Positions 9,146 through 21,965 of a stretch of 64,000 nt of DNA are shown one piece after another; position 1 is the first letter of the stretch, and each line of letters begins with the position of its first letter. This DNA comes from Hyaloscypha bicolor E (Eukaryota > Ascomycota > Leotiomycetes > Helotiales > Hyaloscyphaceae). The notes beneath the pieces were generated by a model, which was not told the origin of the DNA, did not search any database, and worked only from the letters and a program-made list of their open reading frames with translations. Both the position numbers and the translations under genes were made by a program. Location of the stretch: positions 992,001 through 1,056,000 of the forward strand of contig NW_020194555.1 of the NCBI RefSeq assembly GCF_002865645.1, read 5' to 3'.

Positions 9146-12100
9146 TTACTCCCTATCTTAAAGTAAGCTTATTCCCGAGCTTCGAAAGTCTCTATTAAAT
9201 TTCCAAGTTACAGGTTATATATTAAAGGCCAGGGCCTTTTATATATAACTTTAAAGGATTTCTGTCCGTATTATATAGTTCCGGTAGTATATTATTCTTA
9301 GTATAGTCTAACTAATAGAGGAGATTCTAGGGCAGTCCTGGCTATTCGGGATTCTTATTATAGAAGCTCTAAAAAACTAGGATACTATTACTTAATAAGG
9401 AAGCAGGATACTACTCTGGATCTGGGTCCTATTCTTTTTACTAGACTTAGTACTTTAGCTTCCTATAAAGTAGTTTTACTACTTATATCTCTTGAACTTT
9501 ATATTTTATTTCCCTGTCTTATAGTTCTAATAGTAAAGACTCCGGATTTACTTATCCGGGAAGGGAATTATCTAGGTCTTTATATAGCTTCTCTATATAA
9601 AATACCAGATATATTCTTATTAATTCCGGAAGCTTAAACCTAAAGAAATATCCTACTTATTTCAGGATTTTATATAATTCTTTTATTTAGTAAGTTAGCT
9701 TGCGGCTCGGATAATAATTCTTCTAGTACTTAGTAATAATTTATATCTTATTTTCTACTCTGAAGTTTACTAGTTAGTAGTACTTATTAGCTTAAGTAAT
9801 ATAATATTCTTATACTTATATTATATTTTCCTATATCTTTTACTATAATTTATAGAACTATATTACTAGGGCCTTTACCTTTTATTTATTTAACTCTTTC
9901 TTTAGAATATCTAATTATACTTGGGTTTTCTAGTTAAATAATATTTGCGGTTTATAGCCTTTTTCTATAAGAAATAGAGATTAGCTTATAGTCTTATAAA
10001 CTAGAGCTATTTACTAGTAGTTAATTATTACTACTTATTTATTCTAATTATTCTAATAGTAATTTATATAGGGATATAGCTATTAGTTAAAGTACTAGTT
10101 AATAATCTCGGTCTAGTTATTAGTTTAAGGATAATTAGTAATTAATAACTTGAGCTTTATACTAATATATTTATAGAACTTGCTTTAGAAATCTAATATA
10201 AACTAGGGGCCTTAATTAGATATTATAGTTTCCGGGATACTAACTTGGTAAACTATATAAATAAGAAATAAAGGTATTAACTCTTTAGCTATTACTATAT
10301 CTTAAATAAGAATTATAATAGGGCACTTGCCTAGGTAATTAATAAAGATTACTACTATATTATACTTATTTCTACTTTCTAGGCATTTTTTGAAATCTAC
10401 TAATATATATTACTAGAAGTAATTAGGAACTAGTAATAGATATAAGAGCCCTAGCTTCTTGTTTTTAGGAATATAGAATTATTAGTAAATATAATAGTTA
10501 TTCTTATACTAATTAATATTTATATCTTAGCCTAGCTAGTAATAGCAGGCCTAAAAAAGCTATTAAAGCTTGGCTTATTCTAGATATCCTATTAGGGACT
10601 ATATATATGTCTCTTAAATAAGAATAATATATAAGAGTATTTCGGATATTATTATATTATTAGATATAAATAGTTTATTATATTATAAGAAAAGGCTGTC
10701 TTATAATATCTAAATGCCTTTTTTCTTATTTCTTGCCTTATTTTATAGCTTTTCTAGCTCTAGTAACTCTCGGTTCTTACTTAATAGCTTATTTACTAGC
10801 TAGATACTATTATACTAGGTTTCTTCCTAAGCCGGGTTTACTAAAACCTTAATTAGGGCTAACTAGAGATCTCATATAATATTATTATTAATCTTTTATT
10901 ATAAAAGGAGAATTTGAGTCTAGTAGGCTATTATTACCTTATTCTAAATAATTATATTCTTATATTTTCTATTTAGAGTATTTGCTTATTTATTTAACTT
11001 ATTTACCTAATATATAAGCTTAAAATAATAATAAGAAAGATATTTTACCTAGTAAGCTTATCTTACTAAAAGCTTCTTTATAGTTATAAAGTACTTGAGA
11101 GCTCGATAGTCTAAATAAATTATAAAGAATACCTCTTATAAATCTTCTAGTTCTACTTACTATTTAGTTAAGAAAAGAATAATAGCAAGTATTTCTTTAT
11201 TATAAATATTATAGTTTAGCTTTACTAATTATATAGTCTTAGAGAAGAATACTACCGGGTACTAGAGTCCTATTTAGAAGTCTTACTATAAGAGAATACC
11301 GGCTATAACTCTATTTAATATATCTATCTTAACTATAATAGAAAAGTTTGAGTTATAGTAATATAGAATTAGTATTAAGAATATAACTTACTTTAGCTTA
11401 GTAAAATCTTCTTAATACTAATTTATTTACTTAAACGGAACTCCCTTATATATTAGAGCTATTAGAGGCTTTATTATATAGCTATATTTTATAATAAAGT
11501 ACTAATAAAAGTTATAAAAACCCAGAAAGCCTTATATTTCTTTAATTATCTTTAGTAATTACTAGTTCTTAATAACTACTATCTTATCTAGGTCTACTTT
11601 AATACCTTTAGTAAAGATAATAAAGCCTAGATACGTTATATAAGTAATCTTAAACTCTAATTTCTTAATATTTATTTAAAGGCTAGTATTCTATAATTAC
11701 TAATGAATCTTTTATATATAGTTTTTATATTCTAGAAAATTATTCGAATAAATTAGGATATTATTTAAATAAGCTATATAAAAGATATTAAGATAATTAA
11801 AGAAAATATTATTTATATATTTCTAATATATAATAGGGCTATTAGTTAGGCCTTCCTAAAGAACTTTATACTTATAGGCCCTATATCTTATATAGAATAT
11901 TATAAGTTTTTCTAATTTTAAGTTTATTTAGATCTAATAAAATACTTACTAAATATCTAGCTTTATATAGACCTTAGCTTGAGCTAGCTATATAAGAGTT
12001 TTGTAAATAAGAGAAAAAGGATAATAATTCTTCTATATTAAGTTATTTAGCTTATAATAATTAATATAGAATTAGAGAGCTTTATTAGTCTTTTTTATAA

Positions 12101-14752
12101 AAAGAATTAGAGATATAAAAGGGAACTAGTTTAGCTTAATAAAGCCTTATTAGAGATTCTTTTTAAGGAAATACTTGATTTCCTATAGCTTATAAGTTAA
12201 TTATTAATAAAGCGGGAAATATTCTAGGCTTTCTAGGCCTTTGGGATTATTAATCTAAATCTTATAATTATATAATTAATATAAGAATAAGATATTTAAT
12301 ACTTTTTTTAAGAAAATATCTATAAAATCCTTAAACTTCTCTAATAAGACTCTTACTAGCTACTATAGCTTCGTTTTTCCTAGCTATTATTTGCCCGGAA
12401 TAAACTTGTTCTCTTATTATAATTCTAGCTCTTTATTAATCTCGAAAAATAATATTATAAAGAAAAGGTTTTTCTTCTTCTATAGATTTATTTAGAAAGC
12501 GGCTAGTAAGATACCTATAATATTAATTATAGGCCTTAACTAGCTCTTATAGCTTTCTTTTAAATAATATAATTTTAATATTCCTATTTCTAGCTTAAGA
12601 GAAACCTTTATATTCCCTAAGGCTACCTGTATTTCTCTATAGTATTAAGCTTAATTCTTTTATTATATATGGCTTCCTGAGCCCGGATTAGGAAAAAAAT
12701 AAGAGGATTTCCTTTTTATAAACTAAGATCTCTAGAACTTATCTATAGCTATAGCTTTATTTCTTTTATTTATATTTTCTTAGTACTAGTTGCTTTTCCC
12801 AGATTCTAAGTTCTTATATATAGTAATTAGGACCTTATCCTAATTCTTTTTTCTAGGCTAATTATCTGGCTAAATTAATTTTCTATTCTTATAATTAATT
12901 AGAATACTAGTATTTATAAACTATTATTATCCCAAAATCATATTATATTCTTTTAGTTCTATAACTAGTATAGATACTAGGACCTTCCGTTTATTAATTA
13001 AAAATATAAACTTAATATAATAAGTAATAGATATGGCTTATTTATTATTAAATTCTTTTATATTATAGGATAATACTAATTAAATAGACTTAATATCTAG
13101 AAATTATTTAATTATTCTTATAAACTTAGAATTAATAAAAATATACCCGTTTGTTTTAGTATTAATAAGAAAAGAAGTCTTAATATCTAATTTATTATTA
13201 CTAATTATATAAGGGAATATAAATGCTTTATTTCCTAGTAGCTAGCTCAAATTAACTTCTATTATATTTATATAATATGGCCCTAAAGAAAAAACTTTCT
13301 TTAGGAGTTCTTATTTCTCTATTTTATATTCTTAGACGGCTTACTTATAGTAAGTATTACTAGCTTAGCTATTAAGACTTGCTTTATATATTTAGTTTTA
13401 GGCTCTAGATAACTTCTAGATATATAACTAAATCTATTATAATTATAATACTTAAAATCTAAGAATTCGGGTTTTAGAATAATAGGCTTATTTATTACTA
13501 GGGTTTTAGGAGCGGGCTTTATATAAGAAGTGCCTTCTGAACTTGGCTTATTTATATCTTTATTAGCTTTTTTAGATACCTAGTCTTTCTTTTTATAATA
13601 AGCTCGGATTTACTAGTTATTTATAATATAATATTATATAAACTCTATAATATAAATAGCCGGGTTATTATAATATATAGCTATAGCCTCTTAGAGCTTT
13701 TAGGTAAGCTTATTATTTAGGTTATTCTTAAGGTCTTATAAATTAATATTTCTATTTATTATATATCTTAGAAATAGAATATAAAATTTCTAAAAAGTCT
13801 AGCCTTTTTTTATAAATAGCTTCTTAAAGGCTTACTAAGTATTATATTTCTTATTTAGGTTACTATATAGCTTCTCTAGATAGGTATATAGTTCTCTAAT
13901 AGTCTTATATATATATTAATTATTCTGGTTTAGATAAAAAGAAATTAGTATAAGAATATAGCTATTTATATAACTAGAAATATAAATAATCTTAAGGTTC
14001 TCCATTTAGTAAATATTAGAGTTATTATAGAGCTTATTCTTAATCTGAACTAACTAATTATTAAAGGTAATACCGTTCTTAATTATATCTTTAAAAATAG
14101 AAAAGTTAGGAAGTTTAACTAAATATTTACTTTCTAAAACAGAAAAACTAGTTATTCTTATAGGCTATATAATAAGCTTCTTAATAATAGCTTTATTCTT
14201 TTATAGGGCTTATTTGGTTTCTTTTAGCTAATTATAATAATTCTTACTATAGGCAAGAATATTATATATCTTTAGAATTAGCTTAATAATTTCCTTATAT
14301 AAAGCTTCTGGGCTTTAGAGTAATTCTTGGAAGTTTGCCTTTAATAGAGCAGGTTCTTCTTTTTTCTTAGCTTTCTAAAAGAAAATATCTCTCCTATTAT
14401 AAGTATTAACGGGATATTTGGATTTCTTAGAAAACTTAATAAGAGGCTCTGGTCTACTTTCTAGTAGTATACTAGTAATATTTCGTATTATAGCTTCTTC
14501 TAACTTGCCTAGTTATTCCGGGACTTGCTTTCTTATAGATCTTTATTTAATAGTAAGGTTACTAGCCTATCCGCTTATCTGGCTAGTCCAGGGCTTTCTT
14601 GCCTAATTATTCTAGGGCTTTCTTTTATTCTAGTATTAATTAACTAGTATAGAAGTAATTATAGTATATTATATTTATACTTATTAAAAACCAATTAGGT
14701 AAGTATTATTTAAATTCTCTATAGGATTAAGAAGTAGGTAAGCTTTGAATTA
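9146..14752 (-). pseudogene. gag-pol of the 8866-15009 gypsy element
   Basis: Degraded polyprotein on the minus strand. The zinc knuckle at about 13401-13455 marks the end of gag. The RT box lies at about 11743-11783, and RNase H and integrase should occupy about 11500-9300, though I could not place their catalytic residues reliably. Frequent TAA/TAG/TGA codons replace Gln and Trp. No functional protein is possible. Confidence 0.75.
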
Positions 14753-15009
14753 TATTATAAGTATAAGATCTAGAGCCTAAAAGATATAATTTAAAGCTAA
14801 AAAGAGAAAAGAATCTCAAAGAAGCCTCGGATCTAAATAATTACAAGCTATATACAGGCCCATATACTAGCTTAAGCTCGGGGTTATATATAATAATCAG
14901 GTAATTATAGATGCCTTACTTAGATATTAGATACCTCTCTTAGATACCAGATGCCTTTCTAGCTCTAGTCTAATTCCTACTAGTATTATATATTATAATA
15001 ACTATAATA
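14753..15009 (-). repeat. 5' LTR of the 8866-15009 gypsy element
   Basis: Partner of the LTR at 8866, with a short internal deletion after the first 30 bases. Differences elsewhere are transitions. It is followed directly by the TAGGT duplication. Confidence 0.85.
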
Positions 15010-15014
15010 TAGGT

Positions 15015-15402
15015 GAGATTAAGACCTTACTTATAGGCTTCCTAGTACTAGGCCCTAGAGTAGGAGAAATCTTTTACTAAATAAATATAATTAAAATAGT
15101 AGCTTTTACTATTTTTATAGTAAAAGCTAGCTTCTTATATAATGCTTTCTTAGTAGACTTATTTATAGTAATAAGGTTTTTAGCCTATTACTTTTTAATA
15201 GCCTTTATTACTATAGCTATATCTTTAATAGCTTTTAATAGTTAATTTTTAGCCTTTTCTTATTTTTTCCGAAATATATTTACTATATTATATCTTCTTT
15301 TAATATCTAGTTTATTCTTTTATAACTATATATTATAGTAAATATAGGTATAAATAATATATATTTAATAATAAAAGAAAAAAGAGATATAATATAAGTA
15401 AT
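15015..15402. other. AT-rich unassigned spacer
   Basis: The flank of the gypsy element continues to the next LTR at 15403. The first 60 bases are less A+T-rich and, on the minus strand, read as a short open stretch (KISPTLGPSTRKP). It may be the edge of an older element. Nothing else is recognised. Confidence 0.35.
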
Positions 15403-15704
15403 ATAAAAAGGAAATTATAATAAAACAAAAACTTATATAATATATATTAGAGTATAAAACATAACTTAATAATAAAATAATAGAAATAAAAGTATAAATA
15501 ATAAAATATAAATAATATATAGTTATAAAAGCTTAATTAATTAAATATAAAAAAGGAATTATTTTCTAGAATTATAAAAAACCTAGCTTTTTTATATAAT
15601 TTCTATAAGTTTTATATAAATAGCCCTAGCTTTTAATATATAACTAAAATCTTAAAACTACTAAAATAAAGCAATTTTTATAAAATATGACTTAGTATAT
15701 TATA
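15403..15704 (-). repeat. LTR (302 bp) of the large gypsy family, truncated copy
   Basis: Exactly the same length as the LTRs at 39491 and 52288 and alignable from ATAAAAAGGAAAT to TATATTATA. Following sequence (TCCGACCTCTTATTTATTTA) matches that after the 39491 LTR, so it is the 3' LTR of a minus-strand copy. It is more heavily mutated than the 39491 element. Confidence 0.8.
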
Positions 15705-16023
15705 TCCGACCTCTTATTTATTTATACTTATTTTCTAAATATTAAAAACTAATAAAAAACCCCTATTTAAAATTCGAAATAATAAAATAATTAAAATTTT
15801 CTTTTACTAATAGTTCTAATTATTTTTTAATATATCTAAAATATAATTTATTATTTTTAAATTTACTTAGCTATATTCTTATATTAAATCCAATATAGTT
15901 TTTCTTATTAATTAATTTTAGGCCTTATAACTAGATATTAAAGAAACTTATTATAATAAATTATATTATAAATTATACTAATATATTTTAAATAAATAAC
16001 TTCTTCGAATTTTATATTATTTA

Positions 16024-16326
16024 TATAAGATATATAATATAATAAAGTATTATATAAGTAGTTAAAATAAGAAGTAAAATATAAGGTAAAATATAAAATA
16101 AAGTATAGAAATATAATTAATTTCAAGAACTAGTTCCTATTAAGAAACTAATTAATATATATTTCTAAAACTTATATATTTCTATATATATTATCTAGTA
16201 TTTTACTAAATATATAGAAATACTAGTCCTAATTAGGGAATATAATCCCATATAGGTACTAGCCTAATTAGGCTATTAAATTCAGCTAGATACTTATTAT
16301 TAATATATATATTATAATCTATTATA
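16024..16326 (-). repeat. Inverted LTR related to the chromovirus family, inside the truncated gypsy copy
   Basis: This segment is absent from the colinear part of the 13.1-kb copy (empty site near 40180). It begins TATAAGATATATAATA, contains AATTTCAAGAACTAGTTCC and ends CTATTATA. The order resembles the reverse complement of the 303-bp LTR at 22885 and the LTR at 55720. I could not identify a target-site duplication, and the right part matches poorly. Confidence 0.45.
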
Positions 16327-18269
16327 TTTTTAAATTAGCCTTTAATAAAATAAATTTTTTTTAGTAAAAAGCCTTAATAACTTTATAAGAGACTTTATTC
16401 TTATATATTCTATTCTTAATAATAATTAGATTTATTAAAATTATAATAAAAGACCTACTAAATAATAAATTATTATTGAGCTATTTTTTAATTTCTATAT
16501 TATTTGAGAATTATTATTTATTTATAATTTTAAACTTATAAATTATTTAATTAAATAAACTATATTTGAATTATTTTTCTATTATTTTTTAATAAATACT
16601 TGCCTATTTCCTTTATATTTTCTAATTTGAAATTATTAGAAATAAAGAAATAATTAAAGTTTTTAAAGAACTTCTTATTAAAAATAATTGCTTTCTTATA
16701 ATTTATAAAAAGAATATAGCTAATATTCTAATATTTTTTATTAAAATAAAACTTGCTATTTAAAGATTTAATAATAGCTAGCTTTTTAATATTATGTTTA
16801 TATTAATTAGAAATATAATACTTAAGTTTATATTTTTTATTTTTTTATTTTAAAAAAAGAAATTCTATATCTTTTTATTTACTTAAATAATAGAAATATA
16901 TTTCTTGCTTTTAATAACTAGTTTTAAAGCCTTCTTTATTTTAATATTTCCTATATTAATAAAAATAATATTAATAAGCTATTAAATATATATATTATAA
17001 AAGGCTTTAAGAAATTTACTAATACTTTTATAATACTTTTACTTATAAATAAATCCTAAAATATATTTATTTTACTAAATAAATATTAATTTTTATTTAA
17101 ATAATATTTTATAAATATAATATTTAATTTTTTTAAATTTAATATTTTTAATCTTTCTTTTTTTAATTCTAGATATATTTTTTTAAAGTCTTTTTAAATA
17201 ATATTTTTCTTTTTAAAATAAAAAGGTTTTCTTTAATTTCTTTCTTTATTTTACTAGTCTTATATTTAAACTAATATTTGGATTTCCGCTATTTATTAGA
17301 AATTTTAGGCTTAGCTTATTAGACTTCTTTTAATTAGTTATATTAATTTTACTAGTTTTACTAGTAATATTTTCTTTAACTTCTATTAAATTAGCTTTAG
17401 TTCTACTAGCTAAATTTATTTATATTAAAGCCGAAATTATAATAAAAGCCCATTTTATAAATATATTATAAAAAGTAAAAAATAATTTATTATTATAATA
17501 TTTTTTAATAAAGATTCTAAAGGCTTTAAAAATATATTATTTAATTATAAAATTATTAGTTAATAATAGCTTAAAAACTAACTTTTTAAGTTTTAAAATA
17601 GCTTTAATAATTTTAAGTATTTTAGTAATATTTAATTTAATAAATATATTAATATTTTAAGCTTTTTAGTTTCTAATATAATTTAAAATAGCTTTATTAA
17701 TAAATTAAATAGCCTTATATACTAAAGCTTTTATTTTAAAGAAAATATATAGCTTTTTATAAATATTCTTACTTAAATTATTATAAATATTATTAATATA
17801 TTAGCTAAAAGCTTTATTATATTTTATAATTTTATTTATATTCTTAACTTTAAAACTATTTATTATAGTTTTAATTTTATTTAGATTCTTAGTTTCAAAA
17901 CTATTTATTATAGTTTTAATTTTATTAAGCTTCTTTTATTTATTTTTAATAATAATATTAAATAGTATTTTCGAATTTTCTATTATTAATTTAATAGTTA
18001 TTTAACTTTTTCTTAATTAATTCTAGTTTATTTTTATTTTTAATAAAGGTTTTTTACTTTAAAATTTTATTATATATATTATTTAAAATATTTAGAATAT
18101 TTATATTAAATTCGGTAATTATAGCTATTTTTTCTAATATTAATAGACTTTTTATAATTATTTAAGCTTCTTTAATATTTTAAATTTTAATATTATTAAT
18201 TTATAAGCTTTTAATAATACTATAACTTATAAAAACTAGCTATTATACTTTATTAGCTTAGGAAGTCTA

Positions 18270-18449
18270 TGTCACGAAACCGGGCTCTGGGCTTGGAAAG
18301 CATATAGAGTGGCTCTTAATCCGAGGATTCTAAACTAAAGAGGGAAGCTCGTATATACAGGAGCTTTGGTGTTCTAAATACTAGCCAGCCGCATGCGTCA
18401 TCGCGATCACGTGACGCTAAATTTACTAGTGAAGCGGTGAAGCGTAACA
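18270..18449 (-). mobile_element. Solo LTR, 180-bp family, not RIP-mutated
   Basis: It starts TGTCACGAAACC and ends GCGTAACA, with GTCTA duplicated outside (18265-18269, 18450-18454). Its reverse complement matches the two LTRs of the short element at 20161-21965. This copy retains CG and CA throughout and carries GCATGC, TCGCGA and CACGTG palindromes. The host sequence around it is almost pure A+T. It therefore inserted after most RIP of its host, or is too short to be a RIP target. Confidence 0.88.
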
Positions 18450-18690
18450 GTCTATATTTTTAATTACTTTACTATTTTTGAAAGAATTATATAAGTAATA
18501 TTAATATAATAATTATAAGTTATAAAATTATAAGAATTACTTTTAAATACTTTTTAAAACAAAAAGTAAATTAAAATAAAATTATATAAATATATTATAT
18601 ATATACTAATTTTCTTTTTTAAAATAAAAAAATAAAGCTAAAACTATAATATATATAATTATTAATAAAACTATTTCTTTAAAAGTTATA

Positions 18691-20160
18691 TATATAGTTA
18701 TAAAACTCGAAATATAAAATATAAGTAATAAAATATAAAATACGGAATATAGTTATATAATTTCGTATTTTATAAATAATTTATTTAGTAGCTAGTTTCT
18801 ATTAAACTTAATAGATTTAGGAATTATATATTAATACTATAATATTATAATTATTATTTTTAAATATTAATTACTTTACTAACTTTATATATTAAATATT
18901 TTATATATATTATATTATATATTATATATTACTAGTAAACTAATACTAATTAGTTTATATATATAAATTAGAAAAGATTTTAGATTAGTTCTAAAAGTAT
19001 TTAATAGCTTATAAAAAAGAAATTTTACGTTTATTAATTAATAAATAATTAACTATTTAATTAATTAATTATTTTATTTCTATTATTCTTTAAAACTAAT
19101 TTCTTTTAGCCTAAAATTGCTTTTTTAAAAACTATCTTTTCTATTTATATAATACTCGAATTTATAGAATTCTCTTTCCGAAATATATATCCTATATATA
19201 TTCTTAAAACTCTTTAATTATAACTTTAATTTTTTTATTAAATTAAGTCCTTTAAGCTTTAGACTTTCTCTGAATTATAATATTTCACTTCTTAAATTTC
19301 TTATTATAAATAAAAAATTTAAAAATAAAAAATTTACTTTAATATTTTAATATTTTAATTATAAACTATCTTAATTTTAAATCCCTTATTATAAACTATT
19401 TATATATATTAAAAAGAAATTAAACTCGATTTAATATAGATATTAATAAAGAAAAAAAGCTAATTAAGAAATAAAAAAATAGAATTAATTTAGTAATTAT
19501 AATAAAAAATAATTTTTAGAAATATTTAATTACTAAAATATATTAGTATATTTTATATAAAAAGAGTAATAATAATTTATAAATCCAATTTTAGTATAAT
19601 AGTATTTATATTAAATAGAATTATAAAAGCTTTATTATTATATAATTTATAATTAATCTTATTTAAAAAGAAATAAAATATATATAAAATAAAGCTAATA
19701 TTATTAAAAATAGCCAAATTAGATTAAATTTTCTATAAAAATCTATTATATTAATTTATTTTACTTTAAAAAAAAATAGATATAAAACTAAATATTTTTA
19801 ATTAAAAAATTAAACTATTTATTTATTTTCTTTAAATTAAAGTTATTTATTACTTCTATTTTTATTATTATTATTATTACTAAGCCCGAAAATCTATTAA
19901 TTAGGATTTATTACTATTACTAGAATACTTATTAAAGAAATAATAAAGATATATTTTAAAATATAGAAATATAATAAAACTAATAATAGTTTTAATTATA
20001 AACTTATTATTTTTCTTAATATTTACTAATATATAAAGCTTTTGAAAGAGGTATTAATAAGAGCTTTTCTTATTATATAAAAGAAACTAATATAAATCTA
20101 CTTTTATAATAACTAGCTCTTTTAATATATATATAAAAAGGCTTATATAAATATTTATAA
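18691..20160 (+). mobile_element. Ty1/copia copy X, part 1 (truncated LTR and leader)
   Basis: 18691-18950 aligns with the second half of the copia LTR at 35580-36060 (ATATATTAATACTATAATAT ... TTTATATATATTATA ... CTAGTAAACTAATACTAA). 19850-20160 aligns with 31440-31690 of copia copy Y, for example GAGCTTTTCTTATTATA and CTCTTTTAATATATATATAA. The copy continues at 21966 after an inserted element. Heavily mutated, with no readable protein in this part. The LTR is cut at its 5' end where the truncated gypsy copy stops. Confidence 0.6.
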
Positions 20161-20342
20161 TATTATACTTTACTACTTTACTAGTAAATTTAGTATTATG
20201 TAATTATGTAATAATATATACGGCTAGCTAGTATTTAGAATACTAAAGCTTCTATACTTATAAGCTTCTTTTCTTAATTTAGAATTCTTAGATTAAGAGC
20301 TATTTTATTTACTTTTTAAGCCTAAAGCCCGGTTTTATAATA
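20161..20342 (+). repeat. 5' LTR of the 1.8-kb element
   Basis: 182 bp, aligning with the un-mutated solo LTR at 18270. Almost every CG/CA has become TA (start TATTATACTT for TGTTACGCTT), so it is the most RIP-mutated LTR of the three. Confidence 0.82.
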
Positions 20343-21783
20343 TTATTCTAAACTTATTCTTATTTCTATAAAAGAAATAAAATTATTCTTATATCTTATA
20401 TATAAGTGCGATTTTTATAGTAATTTAATAATAGTACTATTAATATATATAATTACGGAATTATTATATACTTTTAAAGAAATTAAGAGCTTATTAGGCT
20501 CTCTCTTATCTTAAAATTATAATTACTACAAAATAATTTTTATAAATTCAGATTACTACTATAATTACTAAGCTTTAAATAGAGATTAAATATTAAGCTA
20601 AGCTATTTTAATAATAGAATAATTAGATCTTTTAGTAAAGTAATAAATTCTTTCTTTTATAAACTTATTCTTTTTATAAATATAAAACCGAAATCCTTTT
20701 TTCTATATCCCGAAAAATTTAATAGCCAGATTTATAAGTTTAATATCTGGCTTCTATTAATTAAGGCCAAGCTATAAGTTAATAGTAAGGCTATTAGTAA
20801 TACTACTATTTAGTTTTATTATATTTATTTTAATTTAGAATCTTATATTTAAATAATAGTTCTTTTCTAGCTTTCCTAGACTAAAAATAACTAAACCTGG
20901 TTTTATTTCTTAATTCTTAATTAACTTTCTTATATTTATTTAAATCCGAATAAAATATAAGAAATAGAAAATAAGCTATATTATCTTAAATAAGGCACTA
21001 ATTTGCTTTATATATTTATTACTAAGTTTAAATAAATCCTATATAAGATATATAAATAAAACTAAAATAATATTAATAAGATTATAGCTTTCTATTAAGA
21101 ACTTAATATTATAATTAAGAATAGACTAATATAGTAATTAAACCTCTTTTAAACCTATATTAAGTTTATTAAAATAGTATAATAGCTAGCCGAATACTCT
21201 AATATATATAAATATTATAATTCTAGAAAAAAGTCTTATTATTTAAATAAAAATAATACTATAGATATATTAATTATTATTATTATTAGTATAATTACTA
21301 AGACTTTATAACTTTTTTCTCTATAATACTTTCTTCTATAATTCTTCTTTTCCTTTTATATAAATAGTTAAATATAATTTATATTTCTGGTAAAGTACTA
21401 ATTATTTTATAAATAAGGCAAATATATATATTATAGAAATAATAAATACTAGATAAAGAACTATAATATTAAACTATATAAAAAGAAGACACTTTTATTA
21501 GAACTAAAGACTATAATAAGAGAAAATAATAGAAATTTTAGAATCTATATAATTAATAATTCTAATTCTAATAACTATAATTCTAATTACTTAATTAGAC
21601 TTTATAGCTCTAATTCTAATTCAGATTCAGATTTAGAGAAACTAGTATATTAAAAACTAGTAGAATATATAAATAGAAGATGCCAGAAATAGGATATATA
21701 AGATTATATAATTTATAAGCTATAGAGGGCCTGTTTTTTAATCTAAGAATACTCGGAATAAGCTTTCCTAAAAAGGGAAATAA

Positions 21784-21965
21784 TATTACACTCTGCCGCT
21801 TTACTAGTAAATTTAGCGTCACGTGATCACGCAATAACATATGCGGCTGGCTAGTATTTAGAGTACTAAAGCTCCTATACTTATAAGCTTCCTTCCTTAG
21901 TTTAGAATCCTCGGATTAAGAGCTACTTTACCTGCTTTTTAAGCCCAGAGTCCGGTTTTATAATA
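21784..21965 (+). repeat. 3' LTR of the 1.8-kb element
   Basis: 182 bp. It keeps GCGTCACGTGATCACGC and ATGCGGCTGGC, so it is much less mutated than its partner only 1.4 kb away. Confidence 0.82.

Larger units (their letters stand above)
8866..15009 (-). mobile_element. Complete Ty3/gypsy LTR retrotransposon (6.1 kb), RIP-inactivated
   Basis: LTRs at 8866-9145 and 14753-15009 share an almost unbroken alignment (about 280 and 257 bp). TAGGT is duplicated outside (8861-8865, 15010-15014). Termini now read TATTATAAG ... CGTAATA, consistent with TG...CA after RIP. Coding direction is minus. A gag zinc knuckle of the CX2CX4HX4C type is readable at about 13401-13455 (two Cys and the... His positions partly changed to Tyr or Ser). 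The reverse transcriptase catalytic box reads AYLNNILIYS at about 11743-11783, for YLDDILIYS. Order gag to RT runs from high to low coordinates. Every frame is broken by many stops. Confidence 0.88.
15705..18690 (-). mobile_element. Truncated second copy of the large gypsy family: post-pol region only
   Basis: Colinear with about 39793-42760 of the 13.1-kb element. Shared landmarks include the block around 16380-16560 (40220-40400), 17720-17900 (42000-42180) and the AAAATAAAGCTAAAA run near 18640 (42720). Two later insertions interrupt it: an inverted LTR at about 16024-16326 and a solo LTR at 18270-18449. Homology stops near 18690 where copia LTR sequence begins, so pol, gag and the 5' LTR are missing. 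All frames are broken. Confidence 0.72.
20161..21965 (+). mobile_element. Short LTR retrotransposon (1.8 kb), probably non-autonomous
   Basis: Two 182-bp LTRs (20161-20342, 21784-21965) flank 1.44 kb. They match the solo LTR at 18270 in reverse. The flanks read TATAA on the left (20156-20160) and TATAG on the right (21966-21970), a 5-bp duplication with one G->A change. The split copia sequence is continuous when the element is removed, as the intact copia copy near 31680 shows. The interior is too short for pol. Its last part reads as an Asn/Asp/Ser-rich acidic tail ending near 21655, resembling a gag C terminus. I could not confirm a zinc knuckle. Confidence 0.8.

Noticed and set aside
14418..14606. 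62-codon plus-strand frame
   Set aside because: It is antisense to the minus-strand gypsy gag region and hydrophobic only because of base bias.
15938..16126. 62-codon minus-strand frame
   Set aside because: Low-complexity Ile/Tyr/Leu product of A+T-rich DNA spanning an LTR junction.
21616..21840. 74-codon minus-strand frame
   Set aside because: It crosses the 3' LTR of the 1.8-kb element, antisense to the gag-like tail.
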